This document shows, in pieces, positions 9,976 through 18,585 of a stretch of 32,754 bases of DNA. Position 1 is the first letter of the stretch, and every line of letters begins with the position of its first letter. The DNA comes from an uncultured Bacteroidales bacterium (lineage in GTDB: Bacteria; Bacteroidota; Bacteroidia; Bacteroidales; FEN-979), in contig CAIYES010000131.1 in the NCBI GenBank assembly GCA_903925275.1, positions 1 to 32,754 of the forward strand, read 5' to 3'. The position numbers and the translations under genes are program-made. The notes beneath the pieces are model-generated. The model was not told the DNA's origin and ran no database searches. It saw only the letters and a list, made by a program, of their open reading frames with translations.

Positions 9976-10860
9976 ATGATTTACCGGAATTTCTTTCGCT
10001 ACTTTGTTTTTTTGTTTTTCCTGATCATCATAGTGTCATCCTGCGAAAAATTTTCCGGTGATCAAACCGTTCCTGCCTATCTCAGCATCGATTCTATTTA
10101 TCTCACTACCAATTATTATTCACAGGGAACTACCTCCCAGCGAATTACAGATGCCTGGGTAACGGTAGACAATGTTTTCATTGGCGCTTTTGAACTTCCT
10201 GCAAAGTTTCCTGTACTGAAAACCGGGAATCAAAAAGTGAAAATCTGGCCCGGCATCAAAAAAAATGGAATTTCTGCTACAAGAATCAGCTATGAATATT
10301 ATAACCCGATTGAAACAGAGTTGAAATTCACCGCCGACAGTACCACCAGAATCGGTACTGTGAAAACGACTTACCTGGGGACAACCTTGTTTTCATGGAA
10401 GGAAGATTTTGAAAATGTCGGACTCACACTCGACACCACCAGCAGAAGTACAGCATATATCCAATATACTCCTGTTGGTTCGTCACTTACCTTTGAAGGC
10501 AATCATTCAGGAATGGTTGTATTGGATTCGTTACACGATTTTTTTGAATGTCAAACACATGCAGAATATGTTATACCGGCTTCATCTGTTTTTCTTGAAA
10601 TGAACTTTAATACAACAAACAGCCTGAATGTTGGTGTGTTTACGTATGGCAGTACATTACTTTATCAAACGCCTGTAATAACACTAAATCCGACAAACGG
10701 TGCATGGAAAAAGATTTATATTGATTTGACAACCACCCTGAACGCTTATTCCGGAATGTTGACCTACAGGGTTTATATGGGAGTATTCAAAGACAAAGGG
10801 ATGAAGCAATCGACGATCCTTTTTGATAATTTTAAATTGGTAACACACCAACTGAAGTAA
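9976..10860 (+). CDS. Secreted lipoprotein of unknown function
   Basis: I do not recognise the family. The N-terminus MIYRNFFRYFVFLFFLIIIVSSC is a lipoprotein signal peptide with the lipid-attachment cysteine in IVSSC, so the protein is probably anchored in the outer or inner membrane. The ORF track begins at a GTG (9952); the ATG at 9976 gives a more compact signal peptide. The mature part is rich in Thr, Ser and Tyr and looks all-beta. From about residue 130 onward it resembles a jelly-roll (KIYIDLTTTLNAYSG, STILFDNFKLV near the end), a pattern seen in carbohydrate-binding or adhesion domains; this is inference only. It precedes the sugar transferase by 30 bases on the same strand, so they are likely cotranscribed. 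Confidence 0.8.
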   Translation: MIYRNFFRYFVFLFFLIIIVSSCEKFSGDQTVPAYLSIDSIYLTTNYYSQGTTSQRITDAWVTVDNVFIGAFELPAKFPVLKTGNQKVKIWPGIKKNGISATRISYEYYNPIETELKFTADSTTRIGTVKTTYLGTTLFSWKEDFENVGLTLDTTSRSTAYIQYTPVGSSLTFEGNHSGMVVLDSLHDFFECQTHAEYVIPASSVFLEMNFNTTNSLNVGVFTYGSTLLYQTPVITLNPTNGAWKKIYIDLTTTLNAYSGMLTYRVYMGVFKDKGMKQSTILFDNFKLVTHQLK

Positions 10861-10890
10861 CACATCGAATGAAAACAGATAACTGAATTT

Positions 10891-12306
10891 ATGAATAAAC
10901 GGTTACAGGTTATTAAATATGTTGCCACCGATATCTTTTCGGCTTTTATTGCCTGGACATTGTTCTTTATTTATCGAAAATATGCAGTTGATCACCAGAT
11001 ATTTTCACATCTGGATGATATTTTCAAGGATAAAAAGCTTTACTACGGGGTTACCATTATTCCGATTTTTTGGTTAATACTGTACACCCTTATCGGGACG
11101 TACAGGAAGATATACCGAAAAGCCAGGTTGCGGGAATTTGCGCAAACATTTTTAATCACCATTATTGGTGTTACCATACTGTTTTTTACCCTGATCCTCG
11201 ATGATGTCATCATCAACCAGCATACCTATATCGAGTTCTTTTTTATCCTGTTGCTCCTTCATCTTTTTTTTACCGGTTCCTTCCGGTTCTTTCTTACTTC
11301 ACGGGCTGCCTATAAAATCCATTATAAAATCATAGGTTTTAACACCATTATCATCGGAAGCAACGGGAATGCAGTATCTATATACAATGAGATTGAAAAC
11401 CAGGAAAAATCCTCGGGAAACCAATTTGTCGGATTTATTAATGTTGAAGGTTACAGCCAATACAAATTAGCTGAATCGATCCCTCATCTGGGGGGATTAC
11501 AAGATCTATACAGACTTGTAAAAGAACTCGCGATTGAAGAAGTAATCATTGCCATTGAGCATTCCGAAAACCATACCATTGAAAATATCATCACCCAGCT
11601 CGAAGACACTGATGTTGTGATCAAAATTATTCCGGCAATGCAGGATATATTAATGGGTTCTGTAAAGACAACTTCTATCTTTCACGCCCCGCTCATTCAG
11701 ATCTACCCCGACCTGATGCCTGACTGGCAGATGTCGCTTAAAAGGATTCTTGATCTTGTAATCTCAATTATTTGCCTGCTTTTGTTGGCTCCGATGATGA
11801 TCATTACGGCCATCATCATCAAACTGACTTCACCGGGTACTGTTTTCTTTTCACAGGAACGAATCGGCATCAAAGGGAAACCTTTTACCATGCATAAATT
11901 CAGGACTATGTACAAAGATGCTGAAGACAATGGCCCGCAATTATCCTCGAAAAATGATCCAAGGATTACCCGCTTTGGAAGGTTCCTCAGGCAATTCCGG
12001 ATCGACGAAATTCCCCAGTTTTATACGGTGCTTAAAGGCGATATGAGCCTTGTAGGACCACGACCTGAACGGAAGTTCTATATTGACCTCATTACACAGC
12101 AGGCGCCGCATTACCGGTTGCTCCATAAGGTAAAGCCAGGAATCACTTCGTGGGGCCAGGTAAAATATGGCTATGCCGAAAATCTTGAACAGATGATCGA
12201 ACGCCTCAAGTTTGACATCCTCTATATTGAGAACATGTCGCTGGCGATGGATTTCAAGATTTTAATTTATACCATCCTTATCATTATTCAGGGTCGGGGC
12301 AAATAG
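10891..12306 (+). CDS. Polyprenyl-phosphate sugar-1-phosphate transferase (exopolysaccharide initiation)
   Basis: The 471-residue protein has the layout of polyisoprenyl-phosphate hexose-1-phosphate transferases. There are four N-terminal membrane helices (to about residue 130), a soluble Rossmann-like middle domain (about 150-270: NTIIIGSNGNAVSIYNEI, IEEVIIAIEHSE), one more hydrophobic segment near 290, and the PF02397 catalytic domain. The catalytic domain shows SLKRILDLVISI, FFSQERIGIKGKPFTMHKFRTM, RFGRFLRQFRIDEIPQF, GDMSLVGPRPE and KPGITSWGQVKYGY. It transfers a sugar-1-phosphate from a nucleotide sugar to undecaprenyl phosphate, the first step of capsule, exopolysaccharide or O-antigen units. 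No other glycan genes follow, so it may act with a cluster elsewhere. The upstream lipoprotein is probably in the same transcript. Confidence 0.92.
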   Translation: MNKRLQVIKYVATDIFSAFIAWTLFFIYRKYAVDHQIFSHLDDIFKDKKLYYGVTIIPIFWLILYTLIGTYRKIYRKARLREFAQTFLITIIGVTILFFTLILDDVIINQHTYIEFFFILLLLHLFFTGSFRFFLTSRAAYKIHYKIIGFNTIIIGSNGNAVSIYNEIENQEKSSGNQFVGFINVEGYSQYKLAESIPHLGGLQDLYRLVKELAIEEVIIAIEHSENHTIENIITQLEDTDVVIKIIPAMQDILMGSVKTTSIFHAPLIQIYPDLMPDWQMSLKRILDLVISIICLLLLAPMMIITAIIIKLTSPGTVFFSQERIGIKGKPFTMHKFRTMYKDAEDNGPQLSSKNDPRITRFGRFLRQFRIDEIPQFYTVLKGDMSLVGPRPERKFYIDLITQQAPHYRLLHKVKPGITSWGQVKYGYAENLEQMIERLKFDILYIENMSLAMDFKILIYTILIIIQGRGK

Positions 12307-12365
12307 ATGAGCCGCTAATTTTTCCATTATTTCGGTTGAATTTCCCTTGAGAAAAATATCTGTAA

Positions 12366-12412
12366 CCCACCCCAACCCCTTGCCTAAATAAGCGAGGGGC
12401 AGGGATAGGTGG
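12366..12412. repeat. GC-rich imperfect inverted-repeat element
   Basis: The segment CCCACCCCAACCCC on the left and GAGGGGCAGGGATAGGTGG on the right are roughly complementary, around TGCCTAAATAAGC. It resembles dispersed intergenic repeats of Bacteroidota. It lies between the convergent sugar transferase and S9 peptidase genes and may also act as a weak bidirectional terminator, although no T run follows. Confidence 0.5.
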
Positions 12413-12415
12413 AAA

Positions 12416-14506
12416 TTACTTCAGCCATTTATCCAGCCAGTTATAGAATGTACGCTGCCATAAAATTCCATTTTGTGGTTTGAGTACCCAATGGTTTTCA
12501 TCTGGGAAATAGAGGAATTCGGCAGGGATACCACGCAAGGTGGCAGCATTGAACGCTTGCATTCCTTGTGTCGCCACGATCCGGTAATCAAGTTCGCCAT
12601 GAATTACCAAAATGGGTGTATCCCAGTTTTGAACAAACCGGTGGGGAGAGTTTGCATATGATTGCTGGGCAATTTTATTGTTTTTATCCCAGAAAGGTCC
12701 ACCAAGATCCCAATTAACAAACCACATCTCTTCGGTTTCAAGGTATTGGGATTCCAGGTTAAACATTCCATCGTGCGCAATAAATGCCTTGAAACGTTTG
12801 TTATGGTTGCCTGCCAGCCAGTACACCGAAAAACCGCCATAGCTGGCGCCAATGCATCCAAGTTTATCTTTGTCAACATATGGTTCTTTAGTCATTGCAT
12901 CAATGGCACTCAGATAATCTTTCATGTTCTGGCCGCCATAATCACCACTGATCTGTTCGTTCCATGCCTGTCCAAAACCAGGTAGTCCGCGACGGTTGGG
13001 AGCTACAATGATGTATCCGTTGGCAGCCATCATCTGGAAGTTCCAGCGAAATGACCAAAACTGGCTTACAGTGCTTTGCGGGCCACCTTCGCAGTAAAGC
13101 AGGGTAGGGTACTTTTTCGACGGATCAAAATGGGGTGGATAAATGATCCAGGTATGCATGTCTTTTTTATCGGAAGTCTTGATCCAGCGCTGTTCAATGG
13201 GAGCAATGGCAAGTTTATCCAACAGATCCTTGTTGGTTGTAGTGATCTGGATGTCTTTCCCGGTTACCGGATTCACCGAGTAAAGTTCTACCGGCATCGA
13301 CATCGACATCCGGGAGGCAATAAGTTTATCTCCGGCATGGATCACACCCGTATAATTGTGTATCCCCTCTGTGATCTTGGTTATTTTGTTATCGGCCACA
13401 TCAAGCCTGTAAATTTCATCTGTCGCATGATAATCGCTGATAAAGAAAATTGATTTATTGTCATCACTCCAGGCAAGGCTTTCGGCATTCTGATCAAAAT
13501 CTTTGGTAAAATCTGTTTTCGTTTTCGCGGCGCAATCATAAACAAACAACCTGTTCTTGTCCGATTCATAGCCGTCGCGTTCCATGCTCTGCCAGGCGAT
13601 TTTTTGGCCGTCGGGCGAATATACCGGCGCTACGTCATATCCCATCATGCCGTCACTTATATTTGTCGTATTTCCACTTTCAATTTCATAAAGGTAAATA
13701 TCAGAATTGGTTGATTTGGCATATTCAACTCCTTTCTTTTTCCGGCAGGTATACGCAATAACTTTGCTGTCGGGACTCCAGGTAATTTGTTCCATACCGC
13801 CAAATGGCATCAACGGGGATTCAAAGGGTTCATTCAGCAAAATATCTTTTCCCTTGGTGATCATGCCCGATGCCAGGTCGGTGAAAAATATATGGCTGTA
13901 AGCCTGTACCCAGGTATCCCAATGCCGGTACATGAGATCGTTGTAAATTCTTCCACTTGCTTTCGGAAGATCGGTATACAGATTATTCAACTGTTTCTCA
14001 GAAGTGACATCAGCAGTATAAAGAAGTTTCTTCATATCCGGAGCATATTTGTAACCGTTGATCCCGTTTTCGATATTGGTAATCTGCTTGCGGTTGTTCC
14101 CGTCACTATCCATTTCCCAAAGCTGCATCGATCCGGTTTCTGCCGACATGAAAGTGATTTTCGTGCCGTCAGGGGTCCACATAGCCTGATATTCGCTGAA
14201 TCTGGTGGTGGTAATTCGCTTGAAATCCTGTCCCCCGGTTCCGATGGTATACAATTCGCGGTTTCCCTTGTTTTGAGCAATATCATAGTAGGTGACCCCA
14301 TATAAAATGGTTTTCTTGTCGGGAGAGAGTTCCGGTTCGCTTAACCTTCCAAAACTCCACAATACTTCAGGAGTCATCAGATCACTTTTGAGCTCAATAT
14401 TTTGTTTTTCAATAATTGGGGATGCCTCTGCTTCTTTCTCTTTTGGTTTGCAGGAATTGAAACCTGCAATGAGGGCGACTAACAGAATTAATGTAATTTT
14501 TCTCAT
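12416..14506 (-). CDS. S9 family (prolyl oligopeptidase-like) lipoprotein peptidase
   Basis: The 696-residue product starts with a lipoprotein signal peptide (MRKITLILLVALIAGFNSC). Residues about 45-430 form a WD40-like beta-propeller of PD40 repeats (TPDGTKITFMSAETG, SPDSKVIAYTCR, SPDGQKIAWQS). The C-terminal alpha/beta hydrolase domain carries the full catalytic triad: Ser555 in GASYGGF, Asp640 in HGELDYRI and His672 in DENHWV. It should cleave short peptides after proline or alanine in the periplasm or at the outer membrane, as DPP-type enzymes of Bacteroidota do when living on peptides. Exact specificity cannot be read from the sequence. It follows dgkA by 19 bases on the same strand and may be the last gene of that transcript. 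Confidence 0.93.
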   Translation of the reverse strand: MRKITLILLVALIAGFNSCKPKEKEAEASPIIEKQNIELKSDLMTPEVLWSFGRLSEPELSPDKKTILYGVTYYDIAQNKGNRELYTIGTGGQDFKRITTTRFSEYQAMWTPDGTKITFMSAETGSMQLWEMDSDGNNRKQITNIENGINGYKYAPDMKKLLYTADVTSEKQLNNLYTDLPKASGRIYNDLMYRHWDTWVQAYSHIFFTDLASGMITKGKDILLNEPFESPLMPFGGMEQITWSPDSKVIAYTCRKKKGVEYAKSTNSDIYLYEIESGNTTNISDGMMGYDVAPVYSPDGQKIAWQSMERDGYESDKNRLFVYDCAAKTKTDFTKDFDQNAESLAWSDDNKSIFFISDYHATDEIYRLDVADNKITKITEGIHNYTGVIHAGDKLIASRMSMSMPVELYSVNPVTGKDIQITTTNKDLLDKLAIAPIEQRWIKTSDKKDMHTWIIYPPHFDPSKKYPTLLYCEGGPQSTVSQFWSFRWNFQMMAANGYIIVAPNRRGLPGFGQAWNEQISGDYGGQNMKDYLSAIDAMTKEPYVDKDKLGCIGASYGGFSVYWLAGNHNKRFKAFIAHDGMFNLESQYLETEEMWFVNWDLGGPFWDKNNKIAQQSYANSPHRFVQNWDTPILVIHGELDYRIVATQGMQAFNAATLRGIPAEFLYFPDENHWVLKPQNGILWQRTFYNWLDKWLK

Positions 14507-14525
14507 GGTTGTTGATTTAATTGGT

Positions 14526-14903
14526 TTATAATATTTTGGGAAGAAACAGGATGAGTCCGATGATTACCGCAGTAATTGCGGCAATGAGCACAGCTCCGGC
14601 TGCAAGATCTTTTACTATTCCGGCATGCTCCTGGTAATCGGGAGAAACAAAATCGACTAATTTTTCGATAGCCGTATTCATTGCTTCCATGGAGATGACC
14701 AAACCCATGGTGAGCACGAGTATACACCATTCGGCACTGCTTAAGCGGGCAACGAGGCCACATATTACGACGATGACCCCCACTCCGAGATGTATCCTGA
14801 AATTATACTGGCTGCGGATGTTATATTTCAATCCGTTGAATGCAAATACAAAGCTGCGCAATCGCCCAGAAACTGTGAATTTTTTTTCCCGGATGTGTGT
14901 CAT
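14526..14903 (-). CDS. dgkA: Diacylglycerol kinase/undecaprenol kinase family protein
   Basis: A small 125-residue membrane protein with the DgkA hallmarks: an amphipathic N-terminal helix (SFVFAFNGLKYNIRSQYNFRIHL), three hydrophobic helices, and the active-site region MEAMNTAIEKLVDFVSPDYQEHAGIVKDLAAGAVL, where the glutamates and aspartate bind Mg-ATP. The enzyme phosphorylates diacylglycerol or, in many bacteria, undecaprenol, feeding lipid carriers back to cell-wall synthesis. The undecaprenol role would match the polyprenyl-linked sugar transferase nearby, but this is inference. Its ATG follows the histidine kinase stop with no intervening base, so the two are translationally linked. Confidence 0.93.
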   Translation of the reverse strand: MTHIREKKFTVSGRLRSFVFAFNGLKYNIRSQYNFRIHLGVGVIVVICGLVARLSSAEWCILVLTMGLVISMEAMNTAIEKLVDFVSPDYQEHAGIVKDLAAGAVLIAAITAVIIGLILFLPKIL

Positions 14904-17900
14904 TTAAATCGGATCGTTAAGGTAATTCCCCAGGATAGCCATCAATTCACGTGCATCGATGGGTTTTGATATGTAGTTGTCGCATCCTGCAGCAACACTT
15001 TTTTCCCGTTCTCCTTTCAGGGCGTATGCAGTTTGAGCAATGATGGGTAGGTTAACATGGTCTTTTTTTATCATCCTGGTTGTTTCATAACCATCCATAA
15101 TTGGCATCCTGATGTCCATCAGTACCAGGTCAAACTGCTGGCTATTGCATAATTCGATGGCTTGTACTCCATTTTTTGCCCAGAATAATTTAACACTGGT
15201 GTGCCTCAGCATTCTGTCCAGCAATATGAAATTTGAATCTTCATCTTCAACAACGAGGATGGTTTTTTCTGCCCAGTTAAATCCTGCTGAGGTAAGCGGC
15301 TTTGGTACAACTGTTTTGGCCAGTTTGGAAAAATTGAAATGCAGGGGTAGCGTAACGTAAAATGTAGTCCCTTTGCCACGTTCAGACTCCATGCTGATTT
15401 GACCGCCTAAAAGATGTGTCAGGTTTCTTGAAATGGTCAGGCCAAGGCCTGCTCCGCCGTATTTTCGGGTGGCGGTATCATCAACCTGCCGGAAACGTTC
15501 AAAAATGACATCATGCATTTCAGCGGAAATACCAATGCCGGTGTCCTGCACAAAAAATTCAATAAAGAGGGATGATTCGATATGCTTTATTTTATAGCCA
15601 AATTCAACATGACCTTCGTCGGTGAATTTTAGTCCGTTCTCAATGAGGTTGGTCATGATCTGCCGCAGTCGGTTCGCATCGGTCAGAATGGTGAAATCCG
15701 GATCGTTGTTATCAGGTATATAATTCAGTGCAACCTCAGTTTTATTGGTTTTGCGCTTCACCTCATTCATCGTAACAATGAGATTTGTCATCAAAACATT
15801 GATCTGACATTCCTTGATATCAATTTTGATCTGACCTGACTCGATTTTGGCAACATCGATGATGTCGTCGATAATACGCATAAGATCATTACCGCGTTCC
15901 TGGATTATCTGAATGAATTCTAATCGCTCCTCATCCGACAATTCCGGATCAGATAACAGCGAGGAAAATCCTAAAATGGCATTCATCGGTGTACGGATTT
16001 CATGCGACATATTGGCGAGGAAGGCAGACTTCAGTTTATCTGATCCTTCAGCCTTTTCTTTGGCAGCGATCAGATTTTTTTCGATGCCTTTCCGGTCGGT
16101 GATGTCGCGATAGATCCCATATCCTCCTACAACATGTTCATTGATGGTGATTGGTGTAAAGAGGAACGAAACATCGATCAGATGACCATCCTTTTGACTT
16201 CTCCGGGTTTCGATTTCTGTGGTAGTGCTATGAAAGATATCTGTTGTTTTTTTGACCGGTTCGAGCTCATTTTCAGGTTCAGAATTCAGATCCACAATGT
16301 TTTTATCGAGAATTTCACTTTGTGAATATCCGAACAGTTTCAAAAATTCCGAATTGACTTTGACAATTTTCCCTAAACTATCGGTCATGATGATAGCTTC
16401 AGGGCTTCCTTCAAAAAGTTGATCCAGGTAAGCCTTTTCCTTTTGAAATGATTCTTCAACTCCTTTTTTTGAGATGGTTGTTGCGATATTATCGGCGACG
16501 AACTTAAGCAATTCCAGATCACGCATGGAGTATTGACGAGGATCTGTGTAGCTCTGAACGGCAATCACACCTATTACTTTGTTTGCGATAATCAGTGGAA
16601 CGCCAAGCCATACCTTTGAAGGAGTGCCTACAATTTCGATTTTCCCTGTACGGGCAAGCTCTTTGATGGCCTTATCAGTTGCAAGCAGCGGAGTTCGTGA
16701 CTTGATAACATAGGCAGTTAACGTTTTTCCTGCCGGGAATGCTTCAAATTTATCTTTTGAGTCGACCTGAAAAGGGAGCGTAATTGTATCAGAATTTTCA
16801 TCATACATTGCCAGATAAAAATTCTCAACATCGATGATCCTTCCAAGGTTTTCGTGGATAGATTTGAAAACTTCATCAATGGTATTTGAAGTATACGAGG
16901 CTTTTGAAATTTCAAACAACACCTTCTGGATCAGTTCAGCATGTTTGTGTTCTGAGACATCAGAAATAAACCCCTCAATATAAATTATATCCCCTTCGTC
17001 CTTGGTGATGCGTTTACCTTTTTCCCAAACCCATTTAATTTTTCCATCGGCACATTTTATCTGGTATTCAAGGATGTAGGGCTTGTTTGTACTTACTCCC
17101 AGCTGTACTTCATTCCAAACCCGTTCCTGATCTTCAGGAACAATCAGGTCGTTGTATGAAAGCTGTTTATTAAAAACGAGATCTTCCGGTAAATATCCTG
17201 TTAACTCGAAGCAACCGTCGCTGATAAATTCCATTGTCCAGTTGCGATCATTGCGACACCGGTAAACCATCCCTGGCAGATTGTCGAGCATCGTGGTAAA
17301 CTGCCTTTTCGATTCAGAGAGTTCTCCTATTTTTTTTCTTCGTTCGGAAACATCAATAAATGTTTCGAGTACAATGGGTTTAGTGCCAAATTTGAAGGCA
17401 ACCGACCATTTAAGAATGGGAATTTCAGTGCCGTTTTTATGGTAGAGAATGCATTCATTGCGCACTGCAACTCCTTCCTGGGCTGGACTTGACCCGATTC
17501 CATTATCACTGTATGAAATTCTGTCACGGCTGGGGGTGTGCAAAAGTTCCTGACAGCTGGTAAATCCCATCAATGAAACTCCTGTTTTGTTGATCATGTG
17601 GATATTTTCATCTTCCCCGACGATCATAAACCCAAAAGGAATTGCATCAAAAAGGGGTTGCAGCTTTTCAAACTCCACTAGTTCTTCCTTCTCAGAATGG
17701 TGCTTTCCTGATGCTTCAGTTGGTGTCTTGCCGCATTCCGCGTTAACTTCATGTGCTGTTCCTGCCTCATCAAGTGACTGATATTCTGAGGGTAAATTAT
17801 GAAAAAGGCGACGAAACCTTTCCAATTCTTTTAACAAATCTACATTAACCTTTCGGAGATTGTCCAATTCTTCTTTTTGATCATTCATTTGTGAGATCAG

Positions 17901-17909
17901 ATTAAACAA
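14904..17909 (-). CDS. Hybrid sensor histidine kinase (PAS-PAS-GAF-PAS-HisKA-HATPase-REC)
   Basis: This 1001-residue protein has no membrane segment and is presumably cytoplasmic. Order of domains: N-terminal coiled coil (about 1-35), PAS (about 75-190), PAS/PAC (about 200-320, with FISDGCFELTGYLPEDL), GAF (about 325-480, IIDVENFYLAMYDENSDTI), and PAS (about 485-605, IIMTDSLGKIVKVNSEFLKLFGY). The HisKA box SAFLANMSHEIRTPMN has phospho-accepting His636. The ATP-binding domain shows the N box (RQIMTNLIENGLKF) and the G boxes (DTGIGIS, GGAGLGL). A C-terminal receiver has Asp932 in LVLMDIRMPIMDGYET. It should autophosphorylate and pass phosphate to its own receiver; no output regulator or HPt gene lies beside it. 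The signal is unknown. It sits 6 bases after the methyltransferase-like gene and abuts dgkA. Confidence 0.93.
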   Translation of the reverse strand: MFNLISQMNDQKEELDNLRKVNVDLLKELERFRRLFHNLPSEYQSLDEAGTAHEVNAECGKTPTEASGKHHSEKEELVEFEKLQPLFDAIPFGFMIVGEDENIHMINKTGVSLMGFTSCQELLHTPSRDRISYSDNGIGSSPAQEGVAVRNECILYHKNGTEIPILKWSVAFKFGTKPIVLETFIDVSERRKKIGELSESKRQFTTMLDNLPGMVYRCRNDRNWTMEFISDGCFELTGYLPEDLVFNKQLSYNDLIVPEDQERVWNEVQLGVSTNKPYILEYQIKCADGKIKWVWEKGKRITKDEGDIIYIEGFISDVSEHKHAELIQKVLFEISKASYTSNTIDEVFKSIHENLGRIIDVENFYLAMYDENSDTITLPFQVDSKDKFEAFPAGKTLTAYVIKSRTPLLATDKAIKELARTGKIEIVGTPSKVWLGVPLIIANKVIGVIAVQSYTDPRQYSMRDLELLKFVADNIATTISKKGVEESFQKEKAYLDQLFEGSPEAIIMTDSLGKIVKVNSEFLKLFGYSQSEILDKNIVDLNSEPENELEPVKKTTDIFHSTTTEIETRRSQKDGHLIDVSFLFTPITINEHVVGGYGIYRDITDRKGIEKNLIAAKEKAEGSDKLKSAFLANMSHEIRTPMNAILGFSSLLSDPELSDEERLEFIQIIQERGNDLMRIIDDIIDVAKIESGQIKIDIKECQINVLMTNLIVTMNEVKRKTNKTEVALNYIPDNNDPDFTILTDANRLRQIMTNLIENGLKFTDEGHVEFGYKIKHIESSLFIEFFVQDTGIGISAEMHDVIFERFRQVDDTATRKYGGAGLGLTISRNLTHLLGGQISMESERGKGTTFYVTLPLHFNFSKLAKTVVPKPLTSAGFNWAEKTILVVEDEDSNFILLDRMLRHTSVKLFWAKNGVQAIELCNSQQFDLVLMDIRMPIMDGYETTRMIKKDHVNLPIIAQTAYALKGEREKSVAAGCDNYISKPIDARELMAILGNYLNDPI

Positions 17910-17915
17910 TGATGC

Positions 17916-18479
17916 TTATAAATATCGTCTTACCTGTGCGGTATAATTCGTCCAATCTTTGCCAAACCTGCGGGTCAGAAAAAGCTCTTCCCCTTTGATA
18001 ATCTGGTGATGGATATATACTCCATAAATGGTAAATACGATGTTTATCAAATCGATAAAATATAAGCAGGATGCAATACAAATAAGATATATCCCTAAAT
18101 ACAAAGGGTTCCTGCTTAACAGGTAAATACCCTTTGTTTGTAATGATGTTTCTTCCCTGGGCAATCCTACTTTTAAGGATCCGCCCAAACCAACAATAGA
18201 AAATATGACAATGATGACGCCAATCCAAAGTATGCCTGCAGCAATCCAACAAAGGAAAACCGGACTTGGAAAGTACCCTGTTTTCGGCATAATGGCTTTC
18301 AAAATAAACAATGCCCAGGTTGTAAAAATGGCAACTTTACCTGAAAAAAAATAATATTTGTCAATTGAAGGCTTTCCCATGAATTCAGATCCTTCGCTTC
18401 TGATTCTTACTGCCTGAAAGAAAAAAACTACTCCCAGCAAGGTGAAAGCTAGCAATACGACATAGCTGTACAGTGGCAT
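17916..18479 (-). CDS. Isoprenylcysteine methyltransferase-like (ICMT/PEMT) integral membrane protein
   Basis: The 187-residue product has about five membrane helices and, near the C-terminus, the motif KGIYLLSRNPLYLGIYLICI, which matches the SAM-binding R-x-P-x-Y region of the ICMT/phospholipid methyltransferase group. In bacteria the substrates of these small proteins are mostly unknown; lipid or isoprenoid methylation is the family-based guess. The end HHQIIKGEELFLTRRFGKDW also matches the family pattern, including the E-E-x-x-L-x-x-x-F-G-x-x-W motif. It is the first gene of the leftward run ICMT-like, histidine kinase, dgkA, S9 peptidase. It is divergent from the ABC-F gene, with a 106-base gap holding promoter boxes. 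Confidence 0.82.
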   Translation of the reverse strand: MPLYSYVVLLAFTLLGVVFFFQAVRIRSEGSEFMGKPSIDKYYFFSGKVAIFTTWALFILKAIMPKTGYFPSPVFLCWIAAGILWIGVIIVIFSIVGLGGSLKVGLPREETSLQTKGIYLLSRNPLYLGIYLICIASCLYFIDLINIVFTIYGVYIHHQIIKGEELFLTRRFGKDWTNYTAQVRRYL

Positions 18480-18558
18480 TTTTTTGTTCGTAAATGTATG
18501 TAAAATTCTGGTTTTAGCTGAGACTTCGCGGGTATATTTTTCATGATGGGATAATCCT

Positions 18559-18566
18559 TACCTTTG
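18559..18566 (+). promoter_or_regulatory. -7 promoter box of the ABC-F gene
   Basis: TACCTTTG followed by CC is a perfect TAnnTTTG match, 19 bases before the ATG at 18586. This predicts a very short leader. The sequence is nearly the same as the box at 8858 (ACCTTTGC shared). Confidence 0.5.
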
Positions 18567-18585
18567 CCAAACACTTGCACAATCC

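Noticed and set aside
13787-14305. 172-codon plus-strand ORF inside the S9 peptidase gene
   Set aside because: It is antisense to the beta-propeller of a peptidase with an intact catalytic triad, and has no recognisable motif.
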